A stretch of DNA of 64,000 bases from Corticium candelabrum (Eukaryota > Porifera > Homoscleromorpha > Homosclerophorida > Plakinidae). Where the stretch lies: NCBI RefSeq assembly GCF_963422355.1, contig NC_085089.1, positions 2,867,956 to 2,931,955 on the forward strand, given 5' to 3'. The position numbers and the translations under genes are program-made. Below, piece by piece: positions 13,601 through 28,600 of this stretch. Position 1 is the stretch's first letter, and every line of letters starts with the position of its first letter. Under the pieces are notes generated by a model. The model ran no database searches and was not told the origin of the DNA. It worked only from the letters and a program-made list of their open reading frames with translations.

Positions 13601-16600
13601 CAGTGTTTTCTGTGGTTGACTGCGACATCTATCAAAGAGTGAAAATGGTGGTTTGCTTTGATGATCTCGACACTGCCAATTGTTTAGGGGTACTGAAGGA
13701 GCTCTTGTGTGATAGACTCTTGAATGGTATGAAGGTTCCTCATAACGTTTCATTCGTGGCTGCGACCACTCCCAGTAAATGTCGTATAAGCAGAGAGAGT
13801 CGTATAGATGGTGAAGACGGTTTTGAGTTTGCATTAACTGATAGAGATATTTCCAGCGATCATCAGCTTCCAGCATCTATGCAATTTTATCAAATACAGT
13901 ATGGCGACATGATTCGTGACAATGTTCAACAGTACGTTCAAGAAAAAAAACTTTGTACTCGTCGGGAAATCGACGCCTTCTTTCGAAGCCAATGCCAAAC
14001 AACGGAAAACATGGATGACGTGTTGAACAGAATACATATTGAACTTGAGAATTGCAGCAAGCTCGTAATCGCAGCCGATGACTTTTTTCGTAGTAGGTTG
14101 AGTGATAGCGCAGTTTCTCTCCGCAACGTTAACAGGGTATTTGATTTCTTTTGGTATTTTTGGACTCATGCTTCTTTGTGGAATTTGGCTATGGCAGACC
14201 AATACGAAAAGAAAACTAGAATTTCAATGCAATTGGCTGTCGCTTTGGCTTACTATCTAATGTTGCCTGTCGATACTGACAACGCAAGGTCTTTTCTGAG
14301 TCGCCAGTCCTTTTCTGAGTTTGTGGACAAAAAAGTGAAGGCACAGCACGATGGACTGGAAACCGTATTGAATAACGCACTTCAAGGATTTGTAACTAGA
14401 GAGAATTTCTTCATTTTCGAAGACGTCGTATTGACGCGAGCATTACAAGAGAACATATTTGCAATGCATACTTGCGTTTCACTAGGAATTCCTATTGCAT
14501 TGGTCGCTGGATCGGCTAAGAGACTGAGCTGGAGAATCGTTGCAGCAAAATTGTTAGGATCGGACGAGTCTTCAACTGACGTTCGCAAAAAAGGTTGTGA
14601 TCCTGATATATTTCCTTACCAGTGCAATGAAACTTCGACTGCTGAAGATATCAGAAAGACGTTTCAGAAGGCAATAGATCTTCAAACAATTTATCGGCAT
14701 GAGAATAAATCTACCGGTATGTCACGGTGTGTAGTGGTGTTAGACCAAGTAGTTGCTCCAAACAAAAACCATGTACTGAATGCACTTCTTCCGTTTTTTG
14801 ATTCGCCAGAAGTATCATTCGTTGCCCTTTCTGACTTTGAATTTGAGCCCGCTATAGCTAATAGAATGGTTATCGTGAGAAGAACGGTTGACTTTAGTGA
14901 TATGATGTTGCTGGCTCACAAGATACTTGACATTCATGACTATTCTCCTAAACACAAGTTTGCTAAAGGATTTTGCCATGGTTTTGTAGAGGTAAGGAAG
15001 GAAGCTAAATTTCGACATTTATTTCAATATTCCGACTTTATAAGAGCTTTACACAGCATTTGCCGATTGATGTGTTCAGAAACTGGGGTGTCTGACTGTT
15101 TTAGCAACACCCAACGTGTTTCTACTGCTTTGCAAACTTTTCGAGTATTGCAAGAGAATTTCAATGGAGTTGAAGAGGCAGACTTTCAACGGCTAGCTCA
15201 AACTATCTTTCGTTGTCTGAAAGCAGCTACGGCAATTGACTATGCAATGCCTGGAATCGAATATTTTTGCAGTGTTTTAGGTACTTTGACTTCTAAGTTG
15301 TCTAGCAATCCAAGTGTCAGCTTTGAAGAAATGGGAGAACGGTTTCTCATGATTATCAATTCGTCTGGAGACGAAACAACGATTGTGCGGATGCTCAAAC
15401 ACGGTGGCTTAATACCAAAAGACATTGCTGTTCGGGTATTCGAACTTGACGATTTTGACGAGGATTATACACCTGTGTGTGATGCTGAGACATTAGAACG
15501 GTTATGTGATGAACTGAAACAACCATGTACTATGATATTGTACAGGACTGAACCAGCTCTAAAAAACAGCCCTTTGCCGGGAGTGTTTGTAAACATGTTC
15601 TTTGGTGAACAAACTCGTGTGCGCAGTATGCATAGGAAATTTCGCTGCATTTTGATACTAAGCGAGAACGATGTATCAAAAATGTCTCAGTCTCTTTTGT
15701 CGAAATTCTCCAAGTTTTTCGTATCACCTTCTGATCTTCTCGAGCCAATTTGGTTGAGACGAAACAATGTACAGAGGAATGATGGCGTAATGACTCAAGT
15801 CAAAAATTTTTTAGAGTTGATGGGAAAAGGCTTCTTGTTTAGACTGACAAGCAAAGGCGATCCTATTACAAGATTGACCACACAAATTGACGACATCAAG
15901 AGTGAGCAAGCTTTGAGGAATTCTTTTATATATAGAAAGTTGACATTGCTGTCAAAAACGTACGAGAGATTTAACTCTGAATTGCTCCAACCTGTTATGG
16001 TAATCTGCACAAGCTTGCTACAAATCATGACTCCTGAAGGCTTGTTGTTACTTCTTCCTTCCATACATGAGTACTTAAGGCTGCTGTTGATTGATCTCTA
16101 CTTTCAGCAGCAGGAGCACTTCGATTTGTTAGCCTTAGTGGAGAATGATTTACAATCTGAGATGCATACCTCAAAGATGCTAATTTACTGTAGAAGTAAT
16201 AAACGACCACAAGAAATATCTGAAAAATTTGCTGACTGTGACAAATGCAGAAGCTGGCAATTTCGTGATGCCGTAAACTTTAAATCAAAAGCCGACGTGA
16301 AATCATTCTTGCAAGACTTCGTGAAGAGTTCTGCTCATAGAGTTGCTGTAATTAGCGTACCACTTCGGTTGCTGCGCCACATGAAGATATGTCAAGTAAT
16401 CGTTGAAGTAGCAGATGATATTATTTCTGACATGCAAACGACAGCAACTAGTCCAAATAAACGATTAGTAGTGTTGATACTGCTGCCGCGAGACGTAGAC
16501 GCTAGTGAGACTGCATATCCTGCTCAATTTTCTTACGGCTGGACGACGCATTTCATTGATCTTCCAGAACTAAACTGTGACCAGTTGCTACTGAACGACA

Positions 16601-19600
16601 TGGCTGTCTTCACTATTAAGGGGTCGGTCGACTTTGCAAATTCGTGTTCGGTAGAATCACTCCGACTGTGCAAGATTATAGAAGAAGAAGGACCGACGGT
16701 TTTCTGCAGCAGATTTTCTTCTATTCAACCGTCTTCGTTGGTACAGTGCCAAGTTGTCCCATGGTGCGCTCAATTTTTATCCGATCGTCCTTGGCTTGTA
16801 TTGCTGATGGCAAGAAAGTTTCTGGATTCTATATACGAAACCAAGGTAGTTGACAATCTATTACAACATCTTGCTTTAGATGTGTACACGAGAAAGAGGA
16901 ATGTAGACTTTGCCAGCGTTGTTGATGTCAACGTCAGAAAACTATGTTGTACGTTTGCTGCAGAATTTCTTAAACTTTTGGCACAGAACTACGGACTGGA
17001 GAGTTTTGTGTGGTGGACAGATAACGGAGGATCTGATGACACTTTAGAAAAATTAGTTCAAAATATTTCTCTTCCTTGGACAGCAAGTGATCTGGTAATA
17101 TTACAAGAATCCATACTGTCTTCTTCTCATTTGACTTCTACAACGAAAACACCTTACAAAACACCTCTCTTTTGGGACATTAGGAAAAGTGTGACATCGT
17201 GGGAAAGAAATTCGTCTGCTACGGGGAAACATCTTGTGCAGCAATTAAACTTCGACATGAAACAAAATAGAACGTTGCTGTATGGCTGGATCAGCGATCT
17301 TGTGAAAACGACTCTGCAATCAGAAATGACCTATGACGTCTCTGACAAAATCATGTATTATGCATGCGAATGGGTTTTGCTTCTATGTGCTAATCTTCAA
17401 AGCGTGAAACCAAAGTTTACGGCTGCTTTCTGGATTATGAGAGAGAAAGAGACTGTAATAACAAATCTTGTGAGAGGAATGACGTCTATGTTTATTACAG
17501 GCAGTCTTGCCGACGTCATGAATCAGGTTGACATGAACAAGTGCACCAGCGAGTCAGAAGCTCGTTCTAAGTTCTGGAATCTAGCAGCTGAGCAACTCTG
17601 TGTGAAAGCGTCTGATAACGCACTTTACTCAGATTGGATGGCGGCGTTTGCTGTATTCCTTCCCTCCTTTTCTGTAATGCCATGGTCAGAAATGTCGTTA
17701 CGTCATCGCTGTATCGCGCTAGTAAATTATGTCGTAAATTGCCGCGTGCGCTCATCTGCACCAAGTGAATCGACAATCATTAGCAAAGCGATTTCTGAAG
17801 ATGTATTTGAAGACGGAGAGAAAAGTTCCGGAATTGGATGTTTGTTTCGTTGTGTCAAAGAAATGTTTGTTGGTGATGTTACGTTATTTAGCAGTTCACT
17901 CGTTGAGGTTTGGTTTTTCTATCTTAAATATTGTCCTCAAACAGCAAAGAAACGAGAAAAGAAGAAAGACCTTAACGACTTTTTATCTCTTCTTGAAAAT
18001 GAAATTTCGTTTTCTGAAACTCACAAGTTTTTCTTACCTGCACCAGTATGCTTATCATTGTTACAAACACAAGACTTAGACAAGCAGCTATCGGAAGAGG
18101 TAGAGCTGATCGTGAACGGTCGCACGAGTGACTCGGGAGAACAAAACAAGCAATTGACAATTCTGTGCAAGTACGAAAGGCTGCAAGAGATTTGCAGAAC
18201 GTTTGAAATTGAGAGAGTTTTGGCTAAATCTACTCTTAAACGGTTAACTGATTGTTTTCAACGCTGTCAAGATACCAGCAGTTATCCTACTCTGAAATAT
18301 GTTGTGAAAATGAATCCAATCGTGAGCAAGCTGCGGTACTGGTTCCTTCAAGTTGCGACTGTTCTAGTTTGGATATACGAGAAGCTACCTCGCTATACAC
18401 AAGACATCAAGGAAACTTTAGGAGAAGTAATGAGTCGGTTTTTGTCCGCCAATCAAGATGATGATTTATGGTCATATCAAGACATGACCGATAGTTTTCA
18501 GACAGTTAAAGAGGCAGCGTACGTTCTATTTGAGTATGGATGGAATGAGTGCGGGGCTCTTCGAGATTGCCACTTAGAGGAAAAACCTTTAGGAGAATGC
18601 GTCAAAACATCAGTAGATGGGAACAAAGGAATTTTGTGTGAACTTCTCCTAACCTTAGCAGAAGTACAGTCACATGTAGTTCGAAAATGCAATAGCCAAG
18701 CAGAGAGCAGTCCGGTGAGTCATCTGTTTCATCTGTGTCGATTCGATCAACATTTTACCATACATCAGTTACTGACATCTAAAGGATGCTCTTTAACAGC
18801 TATTGACGAGAACACTTTTGTACGTCTTGTTAACCTATGCACAATCGACTCTGACGATGTTGACTTGGAAATGCTAGAGAGGCTCGTGACGCTTATGTTT
18901 CTAACTAACGTTGCTGACGTTGACAAAGACTCTGTGTTTTCGATTCCGGTTTTTGTACCAAGAATGCTTTCTGAAGAATTGGTTTTGAAAATCTCTCTTT
19001 CGCAATGCAACAAAGATTATATGCAATGCGAAGACGACATCTCAGAACACTTAACAAAGAGAATCCACACTTGCTGCACTGATATCGATGTCGACAGTCG
19101 TTCATCTGAACCACTTACAAGGTTAATGCTATTTGTAGGGGCCAGAAATACACTGTGTAGGTTGGGTCAGCTACTTTTGCAACAAGGAGATTTACCATTG
19201 GTATCTGTTTTAAAATCCTCAAAATTAAAGGAAGTGGAAAACAACATTTTGCTGCAGAGACTACCAAAGGAACTTCATTGTCGGCAGTATCATGCCGTGA
19301 TGAAGGTCATATCGTCCTACGAAGAGAAGATGAGAGAAGATTTTATCACGCTGAAAATGAAGGTAGGGGCAGAAACGTTGTGGTCACCGGATGATTCTAG
19401 CACCTGTTCTGCAAGTTTTCTGATAAAGAATAATCTTTTTCAAATTACATCTAATCCTATAGAGTCTGACGATAGGTTCAAGCAAGATAAACAACATTTT
19501 GAAACAGTCGATGAATATGACGATGAGAATTGCCATGCAGGACTGCAGTCAAGGAAGCTTTCACTAAACGGAAGTCAGGAATCTCTAATTGCATCTACAG

Positions 19601-22600
19601 ATGAGGAAAGCGATGATGCTTCAGAGAAGGAAGACGACCTTAATAAAGAACTTGGAATTGATGAAATAAAGCAGATGATCCGGAAAGAAGCTCCAAACCT
19701 TTGGACGGAAGATCAAGTTAGAGTTCTCGCCGTCAGGATGATCGAAGTTGACGTCGAAGAAGTGGCATGCGTAGAAGCAATGGAGGATATACATTCCGCA
19801 AGTCAAGCTGACGTATTTGAAATTTGGGAAGACGGCCAGTTGCTACACAGAAGAACATATCGAGAGCGCAGCTCTATTAAGTCTTTCGTCAATGCCGATG
19901 ATGTAGGCAACTACCTAGGGTTAGTTGTAAAAGATAGTGAGTGTCCTCAGTACTACTTAGGTGCAATTCGACTTTACGTAATTAGACAAAAGGTGAAGGT
20001 TTTCGTCAAGATAGAACTTTGGAACTCTGAACTTCAGAAATATGAACCTCTTTCTATGCAAGATGACGATAGTTCCGAACATTGTACGGTTTCACTAGAA
20101 AGACAATTTTGCATAAACGCAACTGTAGCGTCTGTGACAAAGACATGTTTATGGTGGGCAGGGAAATGTTGTACCGTCTCATTACCTGATGTGCATAATT
20201 GTCCGGCTGTCATCGTAAATGAAGATGGAACAATTCTTGATTCAGAGCGCAAATTGAAATCTCTGGCTGATAATGAGCAGTTGAATCTGAAGTGCTTGCT
20301 GCATTGCCCTTATACAATGAAGTTCAAATATCAAGAATCTGAAGTAGTTGTACCGTACAGCAATACTTGGTATGGTGATGACGATCTCGTTAAAATGTTG
20401 AGGTATTTTTTGAGATATCAAGATCCTAGGTATGTCGCTAAATACCACATTTGGACTATTCCCGAAGTCACGGAGACTTGGCCGCTAGACTACAATTCTA
20501 TTTCAGTGTACTTTTTGCCGGAAAGAAGCGTTCGACCATTCAAAGTGAAGCGTAGCGGAGAAAGTACTTCTATTTGGCCTCTTCTTGCAACAACTACGCC
20601 AAGGTCACTCCTCTACAATGAAGGTGTGAGGAAAAAAGTACAGGAGACGGTCTCGGCAAGTTTTGAAGCAAAATCTGATGTCGAACTTTACGAGAATGAG
20701 CCAATCGGTCACCATTGGAAAGCTTTGTCTTCCCATATTACAGAAACAATAATTGTCAAATCGGCAGGAAGGTCCTCTCCTTTCAATATGCTGGTTTTTG
20801 GCGACGCCGTATCGTCTGAGACTGGTCGATATGTACCGGTTTATCGTAAAGATCTTGAACAAAACGTGACTGGAAGCGAAAGCAGTAGTGAAGATGATTC
20901 TAGTGTTCTTCTCAACGTGGTTTGCAAGAATTTGTCTAACGTAGTTGGTAATGTACTGGAACCTACAGACTTCTATTTAGTTCACAGACGAAGCCAACTG
21001 GTAGTGAACTCGGCTTTAGCGTTGTCCATGACAACACAAGAACTGTCAGATATTAAGTTAGTGTCTAAAACGGACAGTAATTTTAAAACGTACAAACTGT
21101 GGATATCTCGTTACAACTCCTTGACCCTGGAACGCTTTCCATTAGATGAATTCATTGAAATCACGTTCTGTCTGGAATCAGAAAGTGAGTTATCACAAGT
21201 CACATGGACGGCAGTCAGACGACTTTTACTGAAGAAGCAGTCTATACAAACGAACGACGCAAAACACCTTTTCTTCTCCGGATCTCCTCCAATTCTTACT
21301 GCTTTAGAAGGCACCATCGCATTTGATGACTCTGTAGCAATATTCGACTTGATCAGACGAGAAGTCAAACTTGCAGTTGGATACTGGGATTCGCTAGAGC
21401 CAGAAAAGCTGCAGTCGTTTCCTTTAGAATCATTCAAAGATATTCTTGTCAATCGTCTTACGGCCGTTACAAAAGAAGGAGTTACTGCGAGCAATGTTGT
21501 AAATTTGTTGGCAACCATTGCCGGCATTCCTGAATATCTTTGCCGTCTTTTGAAGGACAATGTGAAGATAGAATCAAATGAAATTCTGACCATTTTAATA
21601 CAAACGTCGAACCAAGTCCCTTACCAGTTTGACGCAATGGAGGAACTGAACTTTACTGTTACTTTCGAAGATAGAACCAAGAAAACGAATATCAAGGCCG
21701 AAAATCTTTACCCGATGACATTGTTAGAAGAATGTGTAAAGGTAATGGGAATCGATAGTTCTCCCCAATGGTTTGAATTGTGTATACATAAGAATGCAAC
21801 GGAAACTGAGACTATCAACGCAATGTCAAAAGAGCCAGTGGTGGAGACACTGTTGAGATTGAAGATAGATTCAAACAGTATCGTACTTAATCTCAAGCCA
21901 GCTAATTTTCTAATGACGGTAGAACTACGAGAAGAAAATCGAATAGCTACATTTAAATTCCCGTGTTATCGCAGTGTGTCAGATTTTGTTCACAGAGCTA
22001 CTCGTGAGCTAGAAGTAGCAAGTAGTGATCATGAGTGCGAATTGATTATTGGCCCTGATATTCCAGTGAACTCTAAAGATGGTGGCAGGCTGGATAAGTT
22101 GGTGTCCAGCTGTCGTGAGAAAGGATGGATGGACGATCAATCGATTGAATTTCAGCTAAAGCTAATAAGAGATGAAGACTCTGCCAAAGTGGAGGATTCG
22201 CGTGATCTTCCAATCTTGGAAGATCATCGACAGATTGACAGTAGTCCAGCAGACGAAGTAGAAGAGGAATACGAGCATGAGAAATTATGCGCAAGCGCCA
22301 CCGCCGATTCTGACACAGATTGGTTAGATTCCGATATTTGGAAATATGTAGACTCTCACGCTAAAGAATTGTGGAATGAGGAAGAGTGTCGATTGTTTTC
22401 GATCTGCGAAGTACTCGTTGAAGAAGAGGAGTTGAAATGTTTGCATGGTCAAGCGGACGATTTGATTTTAGGATGTACTGATGATTCGTTTCCATTACAA
22501 ATTGACGAAAAGAATACACGTTTTATCTATTGCAGTCGATCAGCAGTAAAACGGGATCTTATTCAAACGTGTGAACCTCTTCTAAGGAAGGTCTTGAACG

Positions 22601-25600
22601 TTGAGAAACCAGTCGTCAGTGATATCTGCTTCGTTACTAGAGACGGTGTGGTCTTGATGGATGCCGAATGGACATGTTCGACTCCCCCGCGACTGGCAAG
22701 AACGGTTGATTGTGTTTCTGTCCGGATACGCGTTAGATGTCTCAAACAGATGTCGCGTGATTTGAAACGTTCTAATGCTGATACGCCCATGTTTGAAAAC
22801 TTTGAGTCCATCGATTGTGGCGTGATTGAGAGAGATGTGTTGACTAATGCTTCTGTCAGTAGTCTGACCAAGTTTGCTTCAAAGCTACAGCAAAATGTAT
22901 TGCATGGCAAAGCGACGATGATGCCTGTGATGCACCTAGATGATGGAACAGTTGTCGAAAGCGATGTCCAAGTTGGCCAGCTGCTTGACTGCGAGAGAAC
23001 GAATCTTATTTGCACATTTGGTTACGATTACATTATCAGGTGCCGCAATTCTGTCTTTCGTATTGCAGTCGTTGCCGACTACTTTGAAGAGGCTCTTAAG
23101 GAAGAGGTTCGAAAGCAACATCCGACACTAGACTCAACTTCGACTGAAAATGACTTGATGTTATGGCCAAAGTACGAACCGACAGCAAGCATGCAGTATG
23201 ATGGGAAGCTTCAAACAGTATTTGTGTTTCCCAACGGCAAGGAAAGAGTGTTTCGTGTCAAAGTATGTATGCCGTCAAGGAAAGAGTGTGTGTTACCAGT
23301 ATTACCGACAACTAAACCTTCAACAATCTTGGCGTACATATCTAATTACCATTTCAAAGACACGAATCATCTCTGCTTGAAAAAGTCTGATTGTGAGACA
23401 CCACTACCTCACGAGCAGCCAATTGGTCACAGTTGTAGTGACGGAGAAATACTCTACGCACAGAAAGAGCCGATCGTAGAAATTTTGGGCTCTGAAGGTA
23501 GCGACTGGTCTTACTTCGATGAGTCGAATGGGAGAGTTGTCGTTGGTGATCTGTTGGCTAAAGTGTGTGACAAAGCTTCGTTGGACGAGAGACCAGTAGA
23601 TAAGAGCACACATTTCTTGGTTGATGGCAACACTCAAGTTTGTTTACGTAATGACCAATTGTTGCCGTTGACAACTAGTGCTGTGCAGCTCGTTGCAACA
23701 AGCGATTGTGAGCTTATCAGTCTGCCCTTGTTTTCGTACAACTCATCTGGTGAACGAAGTCGTGTAGACAACTCAACATTCGACATGCAGATTACAAAAT
23801 GGGCTGATGGTGGCGTATCGTGGAAAAGTGCCTGTTCGTCTTTGTGTCAGAAGCAATTTGTGCAAGACGTGGATGTCTTCTCACAGACCTACATGCCATT
23901 TCTGACCTTAGCACAATGCAATATTATCTTAGCAGAAGACACAGACGTTATCAGACTTTGTAGAGAACTCTCTAGTCCTTCTAGTTCTCTCTGTCTTGCA
24001 GTCGGTTATTGGAAGCAACCTCTTCGTGTTCATCTGTACGAGGTCATTGTTGAGTGCTCTGTCAACAATGAAGAGTTTTCTGTTGTAATACCTAAATTGG
24101 GCATCGTCACTGCAGATCAGCTGATTAGGATTGCTGCTGCTCAATGGGGCAAACCAGAAAGTATTTGTCGTCTTTCAGTTGGAGGAAAGTTTGTTCCACG
24201 AAGCACATCCGTCTTTGAGGAACTTTGTAATACTCGTACAAGCACTCATGATGATAAAACGATCAAAGTAACCTTCGACATTTGCAATGATGTTGATATC
24301 AACGTAATAGTTGACGAAACCAGCTTTCAAACTATATGTAGAGCCTCTACATCGGAACCTGTAAGCAGTGTCATCGATAGCGCTCTTTCGCACTTTGGTA
24401 TTGACATGAAGTGTGCCGATGCGCTGCAGACACTCTTTCGACCAACTGCTGTCACTGAGGATTTAGACCTGCATTTGAATTTCTCTGACTCGGTACAGAA
24501 ATTTCTTGCTAAAACGAAAAGAAACGTGGACACAGCTGAAATTCGTCTCTGCCCAAGGAATATGAAGTTTCTGGTAAGTGTGAGCAATGAAGAGTGTGAG
24601 TTTTCTGTGGAATGTCCTCTCTACAAGTCCACAGCTGACTTAGCGGCGGAAATAGGCAAAGAGAAGATTTTTAACTTCCTAAACATAAATGGCATCGATG
24701 TGGTTCCAGATAGCGAAAAAACGTTGTACCGTGTTATAGATAACCTTATTGGGAAAAGAAAACTAGACTCGAATTCAATACCCAAAGTGACAGCAATAGT
24801 TATTGAGTCGGAGCCACATACCCGAAAACCTTCTGCCAACTCTGACACCGTTTCCATAGCATCAAATCTCTCATCTGTTAGTGACGGTATCATTGAAGAT
24901 ACGAACAAGTTGGAGGAAATGGAAACAACTTGCGACAATGTTGCGACGTCGGAAACAGTTGAGTCTACCGACTCTTCATCGACTGTGTCGTTGGATCGTG
25001 TACACGGTTCGCCCGATACTTCTACCTATCGTGTATGGAATGAAGATGATTGCAGGATGTGCTGTGTCAAGGAATTAATTGTACAAAATGAGAAGGTTCT
25101 GGTGCATTCACCGTCAGCAAAAGACGTCACAAATGTGTGTTATGGAGACTCTTACGATGTCGAGCTGCGTGGTGGCACACGCTTTTCCCTCGGCTGTGAT
25201 CGAAAAATGGTAAAGGAAACAATTGTCAAAAAAATAGGATCTACTCTTAGAGCTTTATTTGGAGTGGACAAATTAACAGAGAACGATATATGTTTGGTGA
25301 ACAGAGACAACATAGTACTTCTAGAAGACGAGTGGACACGTTTTTCCGTTCCAAGAGTAGAAATATTGTGTGATTGTTGGCCAATTCGAGTACACTTGAG
25401 GCGCATTACAGACTTATCAATATCAACCAGCTTGGAACATTCTGTAACCGATTTGCCACAATTCCACGCTTGTACTTCTGAACCATTAGATGTTATCGAT
25501 CGGCAAGCGATGAAAGAAGCGGCTGTTGGTACAATCATCAACTTTGCTTGTTCCATGATTCAGCGAAATTTGGTCGACAAAGAAATTCTTGCGGTGATGC

Positions 25601-28600
25601 ATCTTGCTAATGGAATCGTTGTCGATAATTCAGAGAAGTTGGTTGATTTAGACGAGGACGATCGAATGAATCTGTCGTGCGCTTTTGGTTATACCTATGT
25701 CATCCGATATCTTAGTCCACGGAGGTTAGCTTTAGTTCCCGACTTCTTCGAGACGTTTGTGGTCAATGAGTTCAAGAATCAAGATTCCGATCTTGAAGCT
25801 GCGACTGCAGACATATCATTTGGTTTATGGTGTTCTAACAACGCAGTCAGGTCACATAGAGCAATTGACACTAAACCTAAATCTGTGTTTCTGCTCGCTC
25901 GGAGTCGAATTTTACGCATCATCGTTGAATCGATGAGAGGAAGCAGCTTCAGCTTGTATGTTTTGCCCACTACTAAACCTTCTACAATCATAGAGAACAT
26001 CGAAGGATATCGTCCAACTAGCGATCATTACGACGTGTGCTTGAGAAAGCGGCACTGTAGAAGACCGCTTCCCTATGAACAACCTATTAGTCACAGCTGT
26101 GTTAACGAAGAAGAGCTCATTGTGGAAGAAAACAAGCGAGAATTATCAGTCAGTGATTATTCCGGTACTTACACTTGGACTCACCCTGTGCAAAGCTATG
26201 TAAGATTGGTTGTTTGCAATCTATTGGCAGAATTGTGTCAAGAACTGAGCAGTCGGGCAGAAGAACCTGTAGAAGACGGCAAATATGTTTTAGTAGACGC
26301 TGAAACGCAGTGCTGTTTACACGAGAGTGACTATCTGCCGTCCTCAACAAGGACATTACAACTCATTCCACTTATGGAGTCGGAAATCTTTCGACTGCCT
26401 GTGATACGTTATGACTGGTTTGGTGCTAGGCACGTTTGCAAGAAATCGAAATTTGAGCTACACGTAGCGAAGACAGCCAGAACTGGAATATCATGGATGA
26501 GGTTATTGCAGTCTTTGACTTTGCCTCATGAGCAGGATTCTTCTGCAAAGGAGATCTTTGAGGGAGCTTGTAAGCCTTTTCTGACGTTTGAAAACTGCAA
26601 CATTATACTTGGAGATGATACAGATGTTTTTAAGCTGTTGCGGTGTCTCCCAAACTCTCTTCATCTTGCCGTCGCGTACTGGCGTCCTTTCCATCTGGTG
26701 CCACTTACTGAGATAGTCATAGAAGATTGTGACCAAAGCAGACTCATTACCATGACATGTGTCAAATCGGATGAAGTCGGTGTTGCCGAAATTGTGAAAG
26801 TGTGTGCGATCTTGTTGGAAAAGCCAGAAGGATTATGTTGTCTAGTGGCTGATGGAAAAAGGTTGAACAGAATTGCTTCAATCTCTTCGGTTGAAGAAGG
26901 CAAAAGTAATCGTGGAGAACCTGTCAAACTTGCTTTGGAGATGCGCAAAGAAGCACAAATTAGTGTTTTATCAGATGGGCGACAGGTGACCATTAACGTT
27001 TGTGTAGGTGAGGTTTGGAGTAAAATCGTGTATGGAGCTGTCTCTAATCTTGGCATCAACGTACGTGATGAAACTTTAATCTTAAAATTGTTCAATCTGG
27101 CTATTCCTGAAGGAGGCGTGGTCAACCGAGAACGTACGGATTCAATTGCAACGTTACTGTCAGCGACAGGAATGAATTGTGAAACCGCCAAGTTTGATCT
27201 TCGGCCAGTTACCGCGACACTGGAAGTTACAGCAGGAAACGACGATTCAGATTTTTCTTTGGATTACCCTTTGTACAAGTCAACCCTAGGATTGGCACAA
27301 GAAGTAGCTGCACAATTGTCCATGGATTGCGACGGTTGCTGTTTGCTGATCGGTGACGTTTATGTTATTCCTGACGAGAGGCAACTCCATGAAATTGCGT
27401 ACAGAGATTTGGAGGAATTTTCTCACCATATGAAATCAAACATTACCGTTACATTTCTGAGTAAAGAGAAGATACAAGAGAGCGTTTCCAGATCTTTGGA
27501 AGTCAACCCAGTTTGTTCCATTGATCCTCAAACGAAAACAGAAGAAGGTTCGTCTGAACAAGTAGAAGTCCGTAATGACAACACCCCTTCGGTCGGTGCA
27601 CCAGATCAGGAGGCCTTACTTTTGGAACTTATTAGAAAGAAGGCTCCTGTATTGTGGAACTATTTTGAACCACAAGAATTGCAAAGAATTTGTAAACAAG
27701 AGGTTTTGATGTCTTTGCTTGACGTCAAAGAATGCGTTAGAGAGAGAACATATAACAACGTCGACATTAGTGAAAGATCATTTCAAGTGTATTTTAGTAG
27801 GCGTAGTAATGACCGATCTATGACCTTCCGTTGCCGTCTATCTCAACTAAAGGAAAAATTTCTCAAAGAAGTTAACTGCCATGGAGGAAGCACCTCTGCA
27901 CATCTCGGAACATTTGATGAAGACGTTTTGTTCGCCCTAGACTCTGGTGCAATTTTGACGGAAGCAGATCTCCATTGCTTTTCAGAATCGTTCCAACCGA
28001 GACTGTGTGTTGTTAACAAACACCAAATAATTCATGTTCGGGTCAGTGTGAGAAATTTTCCCGAAAGTAGCAGCGGCTGGGATTATTGTGATGCTTTTGA
28101 GCAACATTTAGTCGACAGATGCATAGAAATCAGAACATGTGAGTGTGATTTTGCTATCTGGGCAAGAGCCGATGTTCTCAAAACAAAGATTGCTAGAGAA
28201 CTACATGACGAAACAATGTATCTGGTTCTTCACACCGTAGACGGCAAAGTTGTTGAAGATAGTTCTTTGCTCAAAGATCTTACAGAGATGACGAGATCAA
28301 AATTATATTGTGCAGTAGGCTGCTCTAAGATTGTTGTCTGCAACAGTACACGTACCACGTTGGTACCAGATGCTGTATCAATGCATGTTTTGAGCAATTT
28401 GAAGAAGGAAATGAGGTTCTGTCAAGAATCCATGTGTGAAAAGTACTTTGTGTGGCCTTTTTGGGACACTCTTTTTGATCTGTGTCGTATAAAAACTCAC
28501 ACTCAACGCCCTCTTTTCGTTCTTCCCCGAAGAGGAGCCGTGACTGCTATAGCTGTGCGTGTGCCACAAGAAGAGGATCTTGTTGTCCTTCCAATTCCAG

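Noticed and set aside
26661..27191. 176-codon minus-strand frame within the giant gene
   Set aside because: Antisense shadow of repeat unit 3 coding sequence; many similar shadows exist along the giant frame.
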